Shown here: piece by piece, positions 51,815-61,096 of the stretch
Numbering within the stretch: position 1 is the first letter of the stretch
Layout of the letters: every line of letters starts with the position of its first letter
DNA from: Pseudomonadales bacterium
GTDB lineage: Bacteria; Pseudomonadota; Gammaproteobacteria; Pseudomonadales; Azotimanducaceae
DNA length: 64,000 bases
Direction: 5' to 3'
Assembly: GCA_017642855.1 (NCBI GenBank)
Contig: JAEPOO010000005.1
Span: forward strand, 1 to 64,000
Translations under genes and position numbers: made by a program
Notes under the pieces: generated by a model
What the model saw: the letters and a program-made list of their open reading frames with translations, nothing else
Databases searched by the model: none
Told to the model about the DNA's origin: nothing

Positions 51815-52672
51815 TCAGGAATTCGCTTCCAGTTCTGTCGTCAGCAGCTGGTAAAAATTCGCCACAATTGGCAAAGAATAGGTCGACTTCCTGGCGACAA
51901 ATCGAACCGGTCTATGCAGCCCCTTTCTCCCAAGGTTAATCATCAGCTCTTCCGGCACCTTAAGGGTTCTGGCCACCCCGATTGGTACCATGCCATGACC
52001 AAATCCGGCGATCGCCATCTGCGCCACACTGAAGAATGATTCCAGAGACACTTCTCGCTTGATTCGGAGCTTCTGAACTTCATCCTGAAAAGATCGCCAG
52101 GCACCAGAATAACTTTCAATGGAAATCACGCCCAGCTCACCTTTCTTGGGAAACTTCAGCGGTTTTAATCCAGAGGGCACAATCACCATGGGCTCCTTTG
52201 TGAGCACTTCAGACTGCAGATCAGTATCCAGCGTATCTGACCCGGTGCAAACGCCGACCATAAACTCACCGGAACGAATTCGATCGAGCACAACGGGGGT
52301 GCGGTGAGTATGAAACACAAAATTGACGTCAGGGATCTGTTTCTGCACGGAGTGAAAAACCTCCGGCCCCCAAGACGACAGAATCGCGTCAGAGACACCA
52401 ATGATCAGTTCCCCTTTTGCACTTACCACTTCATCGATAAACAGATCTCTTAACTCAGAAAGCACCGGTGAAATTTTGTCGACCAATCTTTGCCCATGCT
52501 GGGTAAGCTCGACGCGTCTCCCTTTCTTTTGAATCAACTTGCGTTCGTAATAACGCTCCAGCGTCGAAATTCTTTTGCTGACCGCAGACTGGGTAATTCG
52601 CAACTCCGTACTGGCTTCCATCATGGTGCCCGTGCGCGCGAGGGTCAGCAGGGTTTCCAGGTTCTCAATCAT
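51815..52672 (-). CDS. LysR-family transcriptional regulator
   Basis: 285 residues. N-terminal HTH LETLLTLARTGTMMEASTELRITQSAVSKRISTLE-type, then a periplasmic-binding-fold effector domain. Divergent from the TSUP exporter gene with 80 bases between, the usual arrangement for a LysR regulator and its target. Its stop abuts the pilU stop. Confidence 0.92.
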   Translation of the reverse strand: MIENLETLLTLARTGTMMEASTELRITQSAVSKRISTLERYYERKLIQKKGRRVELTQHGQRLVDKISPVLSELRDLFIDEVVSAKGELIIGVSDAILSSWGPEVFHSVQKQIPDVNFVFHTHRTPVVLDRIRSGEFMVGVCTGSDTLDTDLQSEVLTKEPMVIVPSGLKPLKFPKKGELGVISIESYSGAWRSFQDEVQKLRIKREVSLESFFSVAQMAIAGFGHGMVPIGVARTLKVPEELMINLGRKGLHRPVRFVARKSTYSLPIVANFYQLLTTELEANS

Positions 52673-52752
52673 GGCATCTATTCCTCAGATGCAAGCATTG
52701 TATTCTTACCATTCTCTTTTTTCATCTATGCTCCACAGGCAAACTGCGCCGC

Positions 52753-53487
52753 ATGATTTATCTTCTAATCGCTGCCGCAACGCTCATCACCAGCCTGATT
52801 TCCGGCGTGCTCAGCATGGCAGGCGGCATGATCCTGATGGTGGTGTTTGGATTTTTTCTTTCAGTACCGGTGGCCATGGTGCTCCATGGTGTCGCACAGG
52901 CATTTTCAAACGGATCCCGTGTCTGGATTTATCGCAGGCACATTCGATGGCGTGTACTCGGCTTCTATGCCATTGGCGCTTTAGCGATGACCGCAGTCTT
53001 TGCAGTGTTCACGTTTGTGCCCAGCATAGGTCTCGTCTTTATGCTGATCGGTACCTTCCCCTTCCTTGCCCTCGCGATCCCAAAGTCGATCCATCTCGAT
53101 ATGGAAAAAGGTCCTGTCGCTGTGCTCAGCGGCGTTCTGGTGACCGTAGCCCAACTGCTTGCCGGTGCATCCGGTCCGGTGCTCGACATCTTTTATGTTC
53201 AAAGTGAAATGACTAAAGAGCAGATCCTGGGAACCAAAGCAGTAACCCAGACACTGGGCCACATCTTGAAACTCATTTACTACGGCTCAGTCATGGCGGT
53301 TGCCAGCACCCAATTGCCTCTGTGGGTCGTCCCCGCTGTTGTTGCTGCTGCAATCCTCGGCAACTACCTTGGCAGTCTTATCGTCGCGAGAATGACGGAT
53401 AACCAATTCAAACAGATCGGCCGCTACGTGGTTATGGTGATCGGCGTCATCTGTATCGGCAAAGGAATTCTGGAGATGACCGCCTAA
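52753..53487 (+). CDS. TSUP (TauE/SafE) family permease
   Basis: 244 residues with about eight membrane helices. SLISGVLSMAGGMILM, AQLLAGASGPVLDIFYV and NYLGSLIVARMTDNQFKQIGRYVVMVIGVICIGKG match the TSUP family, which moves sulfite, sulfonates or other anions. Probably regulated by the divergent LysR protein. Confidence 0.9.
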   Translation: MIYLLIAAATLITSLISGVLSMAGGMILMVVFGFFLSVPVAMVLHGVAQAFSNGSRVWIYRRHIRWRVLGFYAIGALAMTAVFAVFTFVPSIGLVFMLIGTFPFLALAIPKSIHLDMEKGPVAVLSGVLVTVAQLLAGASGPVLDIFYVQSEMTKEQILGTKAVTQTLGHILKLIYYGSVMAVASTQLPLWVVPAVVAAAILGNYLGSLIVARMTDNQFKQIGRYVVMVIGVICIGKGILEMTA

Positions 53488-53500
53488 CCGAACTGGTAAG

Positions 53501-53911
53501 TTATTCCGCGGGGACCGGCTCCAAACGCATGAATTCCCGCGGCGCGAAGCCAATCAGGAATTTGAACAGCAGAGGTTGCGGCCTCGCCGCCTGAAGCGCG
53601 TCATACTCGGACTGATCTTCGATGGGGATCGCCGTGTAATCACCGGCCTCCCCTGCAATCGTCGCAGAAACATCAGGGTTTGCTTTCGCTCGGTGATACC
53701 AGGCACGCGGCCAGTGATTCACGGCTACGTAGACCTGATCGTTATAGTCAATCTGGGTGAGCACCCGCTCATGACTTCCCTTCTCGTCATTGGTCACGAG
53801 TACCAGCGTATTGTCGCTCTGAGGCTGCAGGTATCCAATAAGAGACTCGAACACGACGACGATGCCCACATAAGTGATCGCAAGAATCAGCAAGATCTTC
53901 ATGGCTTTCAC
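53501..53911 (-). CDS. Membrane-anchored DDN-like (DUF385) deazaflavin-dependent reductase
   Basis: 136 residues. N-terminal membrane helix (KILLILAITYVGIVVVFESLIG), then a split-barrel with LVLVTNDEKGSHERVLTQIDYNDQVYVAVNHW and WYHRAKANPDVSATI, matching F420H2-dependent nitroreductase/quinone reductases (PF04075). Cofactor use is inferred from family. Follows the carboxylase gene on the same strand by 14 bases. Confidence 0.8.
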   Translation of the reverse strand: MKAMKILLILAITYVGIVVVFESLIGYLQPQSDNTLVLVTNDEKGSHERVLTQIDYNDQVYVAVNHWPRAWYHRAKANPDVSATIAGEAGDYTAIPIEDQSEYDALQAARPQPLLFKFLIGFAPREFMRLEPVPAE

Positions 53912-53925
53912 GAGATAAAGCGCCT

Positions 53926-56900
53926 CTAACTTTCAGCAGCCACAGGACGAATGACAAACAGCAGGTCACCTTCGTTAACCTGCTGCCCGCCTGTGATATT
54001 GATACGTGTAATCTCGTATTTAGAATCGGAGGCATAGAGCTCTCCGTCATCACTGGCAAAGGTGTTCAGGTTCACCGGGGTAAACATTTTCATCGCTTCA
54101 AGCTGACACAAGACGTCTTCGGTTGATATCACATCACCGACATTGACGTACTCAGGCTCGGACGGTGAAGGCGTTCTGTAGAACACACCTGTCGAGGGTG
54201 AAAGCACCTTAAGTTCATCGCTGTCATCAATCTTGAGCATATCAATGCTGAGACCTTCACCAGAGGCACCTGAAGCTTCCTCGATCTCTTTGATCAGTGC
54301 CCCAGCATCGATCCGGCTGAGGAACGCAGGCAGGTAACCCGTGTCATATTCACCATTCAGGAATACGTCATCTCTGAGGATTTTCTTGATCAGCGGGATG
54401 TTGGTACAGATGCCGTTGATTACCACGGAATCCAGATATTCCGCCATCTTGTTCACGGCGTCGTTTCTGTCTTTTCCGTAACAGATGATTTGGATGATCA
54501 GGCTGTCGTAGAAAGGTGAAACCACCTTGCCCTCACCTGCCATTGAAATCAGGTCAATGTGATCAGATTCTGGCAGCACGCACTTGGTGATCTCGCCCGG
54601 TGTCGGCACAAACGAAACGTTACCTTCTGAATCGAGTACCGCTTTCTCAGCATTCACTCGAACTTCCAGACCGTAACCTTTTTCCGGGAACTTCATGTCA
54701 GCAATTGAATCGCCGGAGGCGATCTGGAACTGCTTCTCGACGATATCAACGCCCGTCACCACTTCAGTCACCGGATGCTCTACTTGCAGACGTGTATTCA
54801 TCTCCATGAAGTAAACAGCGTCGTTAGGAACGTCATAAATAAACTCGACCGTACCTGCTCCGGTGTAGTCCACGGTGTCCGCAATCTTTTCTGCGAACTG
54901 AAGCACCTGTTCCTTCCATTTTTTCGGAAGCATGGTGGAGCCGGATTCTTCCATCAGCTTCTGGTTGTTTCGCTGGACACTACAATCCCGAATGCCAATC
55001 ACCCGAGTATTGCCGTGCGTATCACGCAGCAGCTGAGCCTCAATATGTCGCAGGCTCGTGACAAACTTTTCAATGTAAACGTCGCCGTTACCGAACGCCG
55101 CCTTGGCTTCGGTTGTTACCTGGTGGAACAAACGGTGCAGCTGCTCAGGTTTCTCAACCACCTGAATACCTTTACCACCACCGCCATGGACCGCTTTCAG
55201 CAGAACCGGATATCCAATCTGCTCAGAAATCTCAGCCGCTTTTTCACTGCTGTCCACAATACCGTGGCTGCCTGGTACCACCGGCACATCAATACTCATG
55301 GTGGTGTTAATGGCGTTGGACTTGTTACCCATGGTTTCCATGGACATGACGCGGGGACCAATAAAGTTAATGCCGTGCTGACGAACCAGGTTGGCAAAAT
55401 TTGGGTCTTCAGACAGGAAGCCAATACCGGGGTGCAGTGAATCCACCTGCTCCGCATCGGCGATGCTGATCACTGACAAAGCATTCAGGTAACTCTCATC
55501 TGAAGTATTACCGCCGATACACACCAGCGAATGTTTTGGATCATCACGAACCATGTCCGCTGGCACAGATTCCATGTCAGGGTCGGATTGAATCAGCACC
55601 ACCTCGTGACCCAGTGCTTTCGCGCGAGTCACCAGTTTCACTGCGGTGCAACCACGAGCATGGATCAGAGTCTTTTTGACCGGTCGAATCAGGTCTTCTT
55701 CTTTCGGAATATTGAACTCTACAACCGGTCCGGCGGCATCGAGAATCCCTGCCATAACACGATCAACGACCTGTTCCACGGATTCCGTTGGCAGCGGTAT
55801 GGTCGGATCGATCTTACGAAGCTGATTGTCATGTTCTTCAGAGAAAGGATGTTTAACCAGGCCGGCCATGGAGCCGTCGGTTAATGAAAGATAGTTACTG
55901 AGCATGCACTGGTAAGGCAGGTTTCGTTCGACAACCGCCTGACCCGCAAATGGCATACGGGCACCAGTGAGATAATAGGTTTGCGCAAGTGGATGTGTGA
56001 CAAAGCTCGCCTGCGCACCACCGGTACAGTGACCAAAGCCGAACATAATGATTGGCAGGTCATTATCCCTGATAAAACGCGTGATCCGGTCGTTCACCAC
56101 TGCCATGGTAAACAGCGCTGCCGCCCCTTCCTTAGTCTGCATACCACCCGATGAAATGAAACAAATCACAGGCAGTCGCTGAGTCGCACACTCCACCAGC
56201 AGCTGGCAGAACCGCTCACAGTCGGAGTTGTCGATACTGCCTGCCTGGAAGGCCACGTTGGAGACCACCATACCCGCACGATAAGAACCGTTCTCAGTCT
56301 TGAAGTCACCGATTCCTGTAATCAATCCGTGCGGACGAACGTTCGCCTTCAGCGCCGATTCAATAGATGGCCTGAAGGTTGGGAAGGAACAAGGGTTCGC
56401 AGACATCAATGCCCCTCCCACCTCTTCAAAATTCTCTACGTACTTCTCAAGAATGGTTTCGTAGGTGGTACGCCTGGAACGATTTTCCTGGTTCAGAAAT
56501 TCATTAAACAGCAGGTCGCGATACGCAATCGTGAGACGGTTCCAGAAATCTTTACGACGTCCGATTCGAACCGGTTCGATCTTGCCTTCAAAGCGGCGAC
56601 CCGTTCGGCGAGAGGCATAATACTCAGGCAGGATTTTTTCGAAGAAGAAGCTCACGATCACGAATAGGGTGTCGCTCTTGTCTTTGTGCACCACGCGGAT
56701 CCATTCTTCCACAGACTTCAGGAAGTTGGCACAACCTGAGTGCGCCGCAAGCACTTCCATCCACTCCGCAAACGACTGCTGAACATCGACTTCAGTCAGC
56801 CCGTCAAATGCGTCGAGTTTTAGCACGTCCTGAATCGTCTTTTCGAGAAGACCCGCTATAAAATCACGCGGCATGCGTTTGGATTCGTTGGCTTCGCGAG

Positions 56901-58821
56901 CCATCGACACCAAGTCAGCAATCATGTTTTCGTAGACATGATCAAACAGAATAAGATTGCGGCAAGTGCCGATAAAGCTTTCGCGTATATCCTCATCGAG
57001 AATGACATCCAGAATATCGACATCCTGACCACTTTTCGCAGCTGCCGAATCTGTCTTGCGCTCAACATTTGACCAGAGCGTGTCTTCAAGCAATCTTCGA
57101 TTTACAGCAATCGACGGGCCATTTTCTGCAACTAACGCTTTCGTTGCTTCAGAAAGATCCTGGTTCGCAAGCAGTGTATCGTCGTAGAGTGACTCACCTT
57201 CAAGAATCAGGTTCAGCTCGGAGACCAGTTCCGCAACCAGGAACACCGCATTCTTTTCTTCTATGAACGACAGGTCGAAAAGCTTTTTGCCTTCAAAACT
57301 AAAGCGTTGCTTCAACGCCTTACGGAAGGGATCGCCAGTATCGGAAAGCGACTTCAACAATCCTTTAACGTCTTTAACATCGGAGGTGGATAGAAAATAG
57401 CTGCTGGTTTCGGTATCGCCCAGATGCTCGATCAACGCACTCAAATTGTCTTCAGCACTGGCCTTCCAACGGTTATAGAGGTGCAGTCCAGCAACCAGGC
57501 AAATTTCATCTCTAGAGGTATCGAAGTTCGACTGAGGCTCACCAAAAATAAACTGGGCTATTCGGCCACGCTCTTCGCCAAGGGCTTCACGTTTTTCCTG
57601 GAAGTTTTTCCAGGCTCGATTCAGTGAGTCTTCATAAAGAACCTTATCCGGATCCTGTAACCAACCGAGAAACGCAGCGCGTCTTTCACGATGGATACGC
57701 TGAGACAGTTCACCTTCCGGAATTTCTGTTTCGGCCAATCGACCGTACTGAGTCGTCGTGGTGCTCTTGATGCGACGACGCAAGCCAAGATATCTGAGGT
57801 ATCGGAACGCCACACCAAATACGTTAGGCCATTCTGTGGGTGAGGTTCGCAGTTTCAGCGTGGAACTGGCGTGTACCGCTGACATGGTATCCGAAGGATT
57901 AAAGTATCGGTTCAGGTTTCGCTGATAGTGATTGATGACCTCGGGGTGTTCAGCAACAAACTCTTTTGTGCTGTCCTCAATCGAGGAGATACCCGTGACG
58001 ATGGTGTTCTTAAGATTTTCAATCCTACTTTCTTCACCCGGATCGTAATCAACGATGCCATCAATGTTGCCCTGTTTATAAAGCTCATATGAGGACACAC
58101 CAACAAACTTGGCACACTCCTGCCACGACAGGTTGTAACGACGCACCAGGTTAGCGAGGCTCTTCGGGTGGATGGTGTTAAACACACCAGTTCGAAGAGA
58201 AAGGAGCAGATTGCTTGATGCGAGTGGAATCGCACCGCCTGAGTAGCCTTGCCCAATGATGATGCCCAGAGTTGGAACGTCGACGTTACACAGCTCGGCA
58301 ATCAATCTTGAAATCGCATGCGCCTGGTTGTTGGCGTTCGCTTCTTCGTAGGGGTCAGCGCCGGGCGTATCCATAAAGGTGACAATCGGCATGGAACGAA
58401 TGGCATAGCTGCTGGCAATCTTTGCTGCAGCGTTATGGTGTTCTGGCCCCCAGACGCCGGTGTTGTTCGCGCGGTTCTGGGTGATGAATCCGATGCGCCT
58501 GGTTTGACCATCGAAGTCAAACTCCAGCTCCGCGCAATAGAGCGGCCCATTTTCCACCTCGTTATAGATCGGCACATCCAGCGCCGCAATGATTGCTTTG
58601 CTTCCCGGCCTGGTGGATTCTTCAGTCGGAGCCACCGTGGCGGCAATATACGCATCCACCTCCATGTTCCTGAGGTTCTCCAGCGCCATCTCAATCTGCT
58701 GTTCCGTCAGCAGACCCTTAACAACAGAGGCGGGTTCCTTGCGGGGAAAAAGTGAAAAGTCTTTGGCCAGACTCTCGGCGTTCAGATATAGCTGATCTAC
58801 GGATACGGGTTGCTGCCCCAT
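53926..58821 (-). CDS. Single-chain biotin-dependent acyl-CoA carboxylase
   Basis: 1631 residues holding a whole carboxylase. Order: AccA-like carboxyltransferase (about 70-290; MDTPGADPYEEANANNQA, IGQGYSGGAIPLASS); long helical linker (about 300-800); AccD-like carboxyltransferase (about 800-1040; FISSGGMQTKEGAAALFTMAV, FGHCTGGAQASF); biotin carboxylase (about 1047-1500; HGGGGKGIQ ATP loop, MEMNTRLQVEHPVTE); BCCP with EAMKM and biotinyl Lys1578. Order CT-CT-BC-BCCP differs from MCC/PCC-type chains. Substrate could be acetyl-CoA or a longer acyl-CoA. Fumarase lies upstream on the same strand but is separated by a promoter. Confidence 0.93.
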   Translation of the reverse strand: MGQQPVSVDQLYLNAESLAKDFSLFPRKEPASVVKGLLTEQQIEMALENLRNMEVDAYIAATVAPTEESTRPGSKAIIAALDVPIYNEVENGPLYCAELEFDFDGQTRRIGFITQNRANNTGVWGPEHHNAAAKIASSYAIRSMPIVTFMDTPGADPYEEANANNQAHAISRLIAELCNVDVPTLGIIIGQGYSGGAIPLASSNLLLSLRTGVFNTIHPKSLANLVRRYNLSWQECAKFVGVSSYELYKQGNIDGIVDYDPGEESRIENLKNTIVTGISSIEDSTKEFVAEHPEVINHYQRNLNRYFNPSDTMSAVHASSTLKLRTSPTEWPNVFGVAFRYLRYLGLRRRIKSTTTTQYGRLAETEIPEGELSQRIHRERRAAFLGWLQDPDKVLYEDSLNRAWKNFQEKREALGEERGRIAQFIFGEPQSNFDTSRDEICLVAGLHLYNRWKASAEDNLSALIEHLGDTETSSYFLSTSDVKDVKGLLKSLSDTGDPFRKALKQRFSFEGKKLFDLSFIEEKNAVFLVAELVSELNLILEGESLYDDTLLANQDLSEATKALVAENGPSIAVNRRLLEDTLWSNVERKTDSAAAKSGQDVDILDVILDEDIRESFIGTCRNLILFDHVYENMIADLVSMAREANESKRMPRDFIAGLLEKTIQDVLKLDAFDGLTEVDVQQSFAEWMEVLAAHSGCANFLKSVEEWIRVVHKDKSDTLFVIVSFFFEKILPEYYASRRTGRRFEGKIEPVRIGRRKDFWNRLTIAYRDLLFNEFLNQENRSRRTTYETILEKYVENFEEVGGALMSANPCSFPTFRPSIESALKANVRPHGLITGIGDFKTENGSYRAGMVVSNVAFQAGSIDNSDCERFCQLLVECATQRLPVICFISSGGMQTKEGAAALFTMAVVNDRITRFIRDNDLPIIMFGFGHCTGGAQASFVTHPLAQTYYLTGARMPFAGQAVVERNLPYQCMLSNYLSLTDGSMAGLVKHPFSEEHDNQLRKIDPTIPLPTESVEQVVDRVMAGILDAAGPVVEFNIPKEEDLIRPVKKTLIHARGCTAVKLVTRAKALGHEVVLIQSDPDMESVPADMVRDDPKHSLVCIGGNTSDESYLNALSVISIADAEQVDSLHPGIGFLSEDPNFANLVRQHGINFIGPRVMSMETMGNKSNAINTTMSIDVPVVPGSHGIVDSSEKAAEISEQIGYPVLLKAVHGGGGKGIQVVEKPEQLHRLFHQVTTEAKAAFGNGDVYIEKFVTSLRHIEAQLLRDTHGNTRVIGIRDCSVQRNNQKLMEESGSTMLPKKWKEQVLQFAEKIADTVDYTGAGTVEFIYDVPNDAVYFMEMNTRLQVEHPVTEVVTGVDIVEKQFQIASGDSIADMKFPEKGYGLEVRVNAEKAVLDSEGNVSFVPTPGEITKCVLPESDHIDLISMAGEGKVVSPFYDSLIIQIICYGKDRNDAVNKMAEYLDSVVINGICTNIPLIKKILRDDVFLNGEYDTGYLPAFLSRIDAGALIKEIEEASGASGEGLSIDMLKIDDSDELKVLSPSTGVFYRTPSPSEPEYVNVGDVISTEDVLCQLEAMKMFTPVNLNTFASDDGELYASDSKYEITRINITGGQQVNEGDLLFVIRPVAAES

Positions 58822-58876
58822 TCTGGTACTTATTCCAAAAAATTATGAAAAGGAGTGCCTGTTAGACACGGACGCT

Positions 58877-58905
58877 AGACTACTTGAAACGGCCGTTTCT
58901 TGCAA
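58877..58905 (-). promoter_or_regulatory. Promoter with PsrA-like operator in the spacer
   Basis: Minus-strand -35 TTGCAA (58905-58900), 17-base spacer, -10 TAGTCT (58882-58877). The spacer holds the perfect 14-base palindrome GAAACGGCCGTTTC (58899-58886), which fits the PsrA pattern of G/C-AAAC, 2-4 bases, GTTT-G/C. PsrA is a TetR-type fatty-acid-responsive repressor in pseudomonads. Position between the boxes is classic for repression. Confidence 0.65.
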
Positions 58906-58975
58906 TGAAATTACCCGCGAGATAAGCGCTAAGCATATGATTTACGTCGCTTTTTTGGCGACCAAGAGAATCCTT

Positions 58976-60484
58976 TTAGGCCTCGGTGACGGGTATCTTG
59001 CCGATCTTGCCCTGCCAGATCTTCGGCCCCGTCTGGTGCACTGATTCGCCGCGGCTATCAACCGCCACGGTCACTGGCATATCTTCGACCTCAAACTCGT
59101 GGATTGCTTCCATACCGAGGTCTTCAAAGGCGACGACTTTCGCACTGCGAATCGCTTTGGATACCAGGAAGGCTGCACCACCGACAGCCATCAGATACAC
59201 CGCTTCATGTTTGCGAATCGAATCAATGGCGATTGGTCCGCGCTCAGCTTTGCCAATCATGCCGAGAATACCCGTTGTCTCCAGCATCATTTCGGTAAAG
59301 CCATCCATTCGGGTCGCCGTGGTTGGACCCGCTGGGCCAACAACTTCATCACCCACAGGATCGACCGGTCCGACGTAGTAAATGAACTTCCCTTTCAGAT
59401 CGACATCATCCGGCAAACCCTGATCACGAATTCGTTTGTGGGCGGCATCACGACCAGTGAGCATTTTTCCGGAGAGCAGAATCGTTTCACCGGGCTGCCA
59501 CGCTTTCACTTCTTCAGCCGTCACAGTATCCAGGTTCACGCGTCGTGAATTGGGTCCTGCCTCCCAGGTGATACTCGGCCAATCGTCCAAATTAGGCACT
59601 TCAAGATCCGCAGGACCAGAGCCGTCGAGCGTGAAGTGTGCGTGCCGAGTTGCAGCGCAGTTAGGAATCATCGCCACGGGCAGATTCGCCGCGTGGGTCG
59701 GGTAGTCCATGATCTTCACATCGAGCACGGTGGTCAGACCACCCAGACCCTGGGCACCAATACCCAGCGAGTTAACCTTGTCAAAGAGTTCAAGTCGCAG
59801 CTCTTCGATTCTGTTAGACGGACCACGCACTTCCAGCTCATGGATATCGATGGGATCCATCAGCGTTCGTTTCGCCATCAGCATGGCTTTTTCTGCAGTA
59901 CCGCCAATGCCGATACCCAGCATGCCCGGCGGGCACCAGCCTGCCCCCATGGTTGGAACCGTCTTCAAGACCCAATCCACAATAGAGTCAGCAGGGTTCA
60001 GCATGGCGAACTTGGATTTGGCTTCACTGCCGCCACCCTTGGCAGCCACGTGAACTTCAACCTTGTCGCCAGGCACAATCTCGGTGTGGATGACGGCCGG
60101 CGTGTTGTCCTTTGTGTTGATTCGAGCGCCCGCGGGGTCCGCAAGCACCGATGCTCGAAGCACGTTGTCCGGCAGGCCGTAAGCTCGACGCACGCCCTCA
60201 TTGATCATGTCTTCGAGAGAAACATCTGACTCGAATCGGACATCCATACCGACGCTGAGAAAGACATTCACAATACCGGTGTCCTGACAGATCGGTCGAT
60301 GGCCTTCAGCACACATACGTGAATTAATCAGTATCTGCGCCATGGCATCTCTTGCCGCCGGGGATTCTTCTTTTTCGTACGCTTCCGCAACGCCACGAAT
60401 GAAGTCGGGCGGATGGTAGTACGAGATGTACTGCAGCGAATCCTGAATGCTCTGAATCAGATCTTCTTTGGTAATAACAGTCAT
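58976..60484 (-). CDS. fumA: Class I (iron-sulfur) fumarate hydratase
   Basis: 502 residues, with alpha (TtdA-like) and beta (TtdB-like) parts fused as in class I fumarases. Cys ligands of the [4Fe-4S] cluster lie in RPICQDTG, GWCPPGM and PNCAATRH. C-terminal VDPVGDEVVGPAGPTTATRMDGF is the beta-domain hallmark. Hydrates fumarate to malate in the TCA cycle. Oxygen-sensitive cluster expected. Confidence 0.94.
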   Translation of the reverse strand: MTVITKEDLIQSIQDSLQYISYYHPPDFIRGVAEAYEKEESPAARDAMAQILINSRMCAEGHRPICQDTGIVNVFLSVGMDVRFESDVSLEDMINEGVRRAYGLPDNVLRASVLADPAGARINTKDNTPAVIHTEIVPGDKVEVHVAAKGGGSEAKSKFAMLNPADSIVDWVLKTVPTMGAGWCPPGMLGIGIGGTAEKAMLMAKRTLMDPIDIHELEVRGPSNRIEELRLELFDKVNSLGIGAQGLGGLTTVLDVKIMDYPTHAANLPVAMIPNCAATRHAHFTLDGSGPADLEVPNLDDWPSITWEAGPNSRRVNLDTVTAEEVKAWQPGETILLSGKMLTGRDAAHKRIRDQGLPDDVDLKGKFIYYVGPVDPVGDEVVGPAGPTTATRMDGFTEMMLETTGILGMIGKAERGPIAIDSIRKHEAVYLMAVGGAAFLVSKAIRSAKVVAFEDLGMEAIHEFEVEDMPVTVAVDSRGESVHQTGPKIWQGKIGKIPVTEA

Positions 60485-60521
60485 CGAAGTTTCCCCTGGG
60501 GCTATGGGTGCTGGTAAGTGA

Positions 60522-61007
60522 TTAGTCTGCGTACATGTAACGGATCAAAGACTCCGCCACACAAACGGGCTTGTCGCTGCCTTCAACTTCAACGGTCACT
60601 TCACGCTTCACCTGAATTGTGTTGCCACCTTTCAGCTCAGCTTCAACCAGCTTGTGACGAGCACGAACCTTTGAGTTCACAGGTACCGGTGCCGGGAAAC
60701 GAACTTTATCCAGACCATAGTTCACGCCCATGAACACACCATCACCAACTTCCGGACGTGGCGGCTTGATAGACGCACCCAGGTGAACAATCAAAGACAG
60801 AGTCAGGAAACCATGAGCAATCGTGACCTTGTATGGAGACAGTTCAGCGGACTTTTCCGGGTCGATGTGAATGAACTGGTGATCCAGGGTGGCATCGGCA
60901 AACATATTGATTCGATCCTGATCAATTTCCTGCCATTCACCGACACCCTCTTCTGTACCCAGGAGAGACTGGTAAATTTCCAGAGCTGCAGCTGCTTTTT
61001 CTGACAT
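60522..61007 (-). CDS. MaoC-like (R)-specific enoyl-CoA hydratase
   Basis: 161 residues, hotdog fold. Active-site ATLDHQFIHIDPEKS supplies Asp and His of the hydratase-2 motif; IAHGFLTLSLIV follows. Hydrates trans-enoyl-CoA. Length and sequence match the NodN/MaoC single-domain group. Next to fumarase, divergent from the sialidase-like gene. Confidence 0.9.
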   Translation of the reverse strand: MSEKAAAALEIYQSLLGTEEGVGEWQEIDQDRINMFADATLDHQFIHIDPEKSAELSPYKVTIAHGFLTLSLIVHLGASIKPPRPEVGDGVFMGVNYGLDKVRFPAPVPVNSKVRARHKLVEAELKGGNTIQVKREVTVEVEGSDKPVCVAESLIRYMYAD

Positions 61008-61096
61008 GTTTTCCTCGTTTTTGTCTGCTCAAAAAAGGCGCCAAGGATACCACAGGACTCCTGGTTTATGATGTGTAGCAGGACACAGGTGAATAC

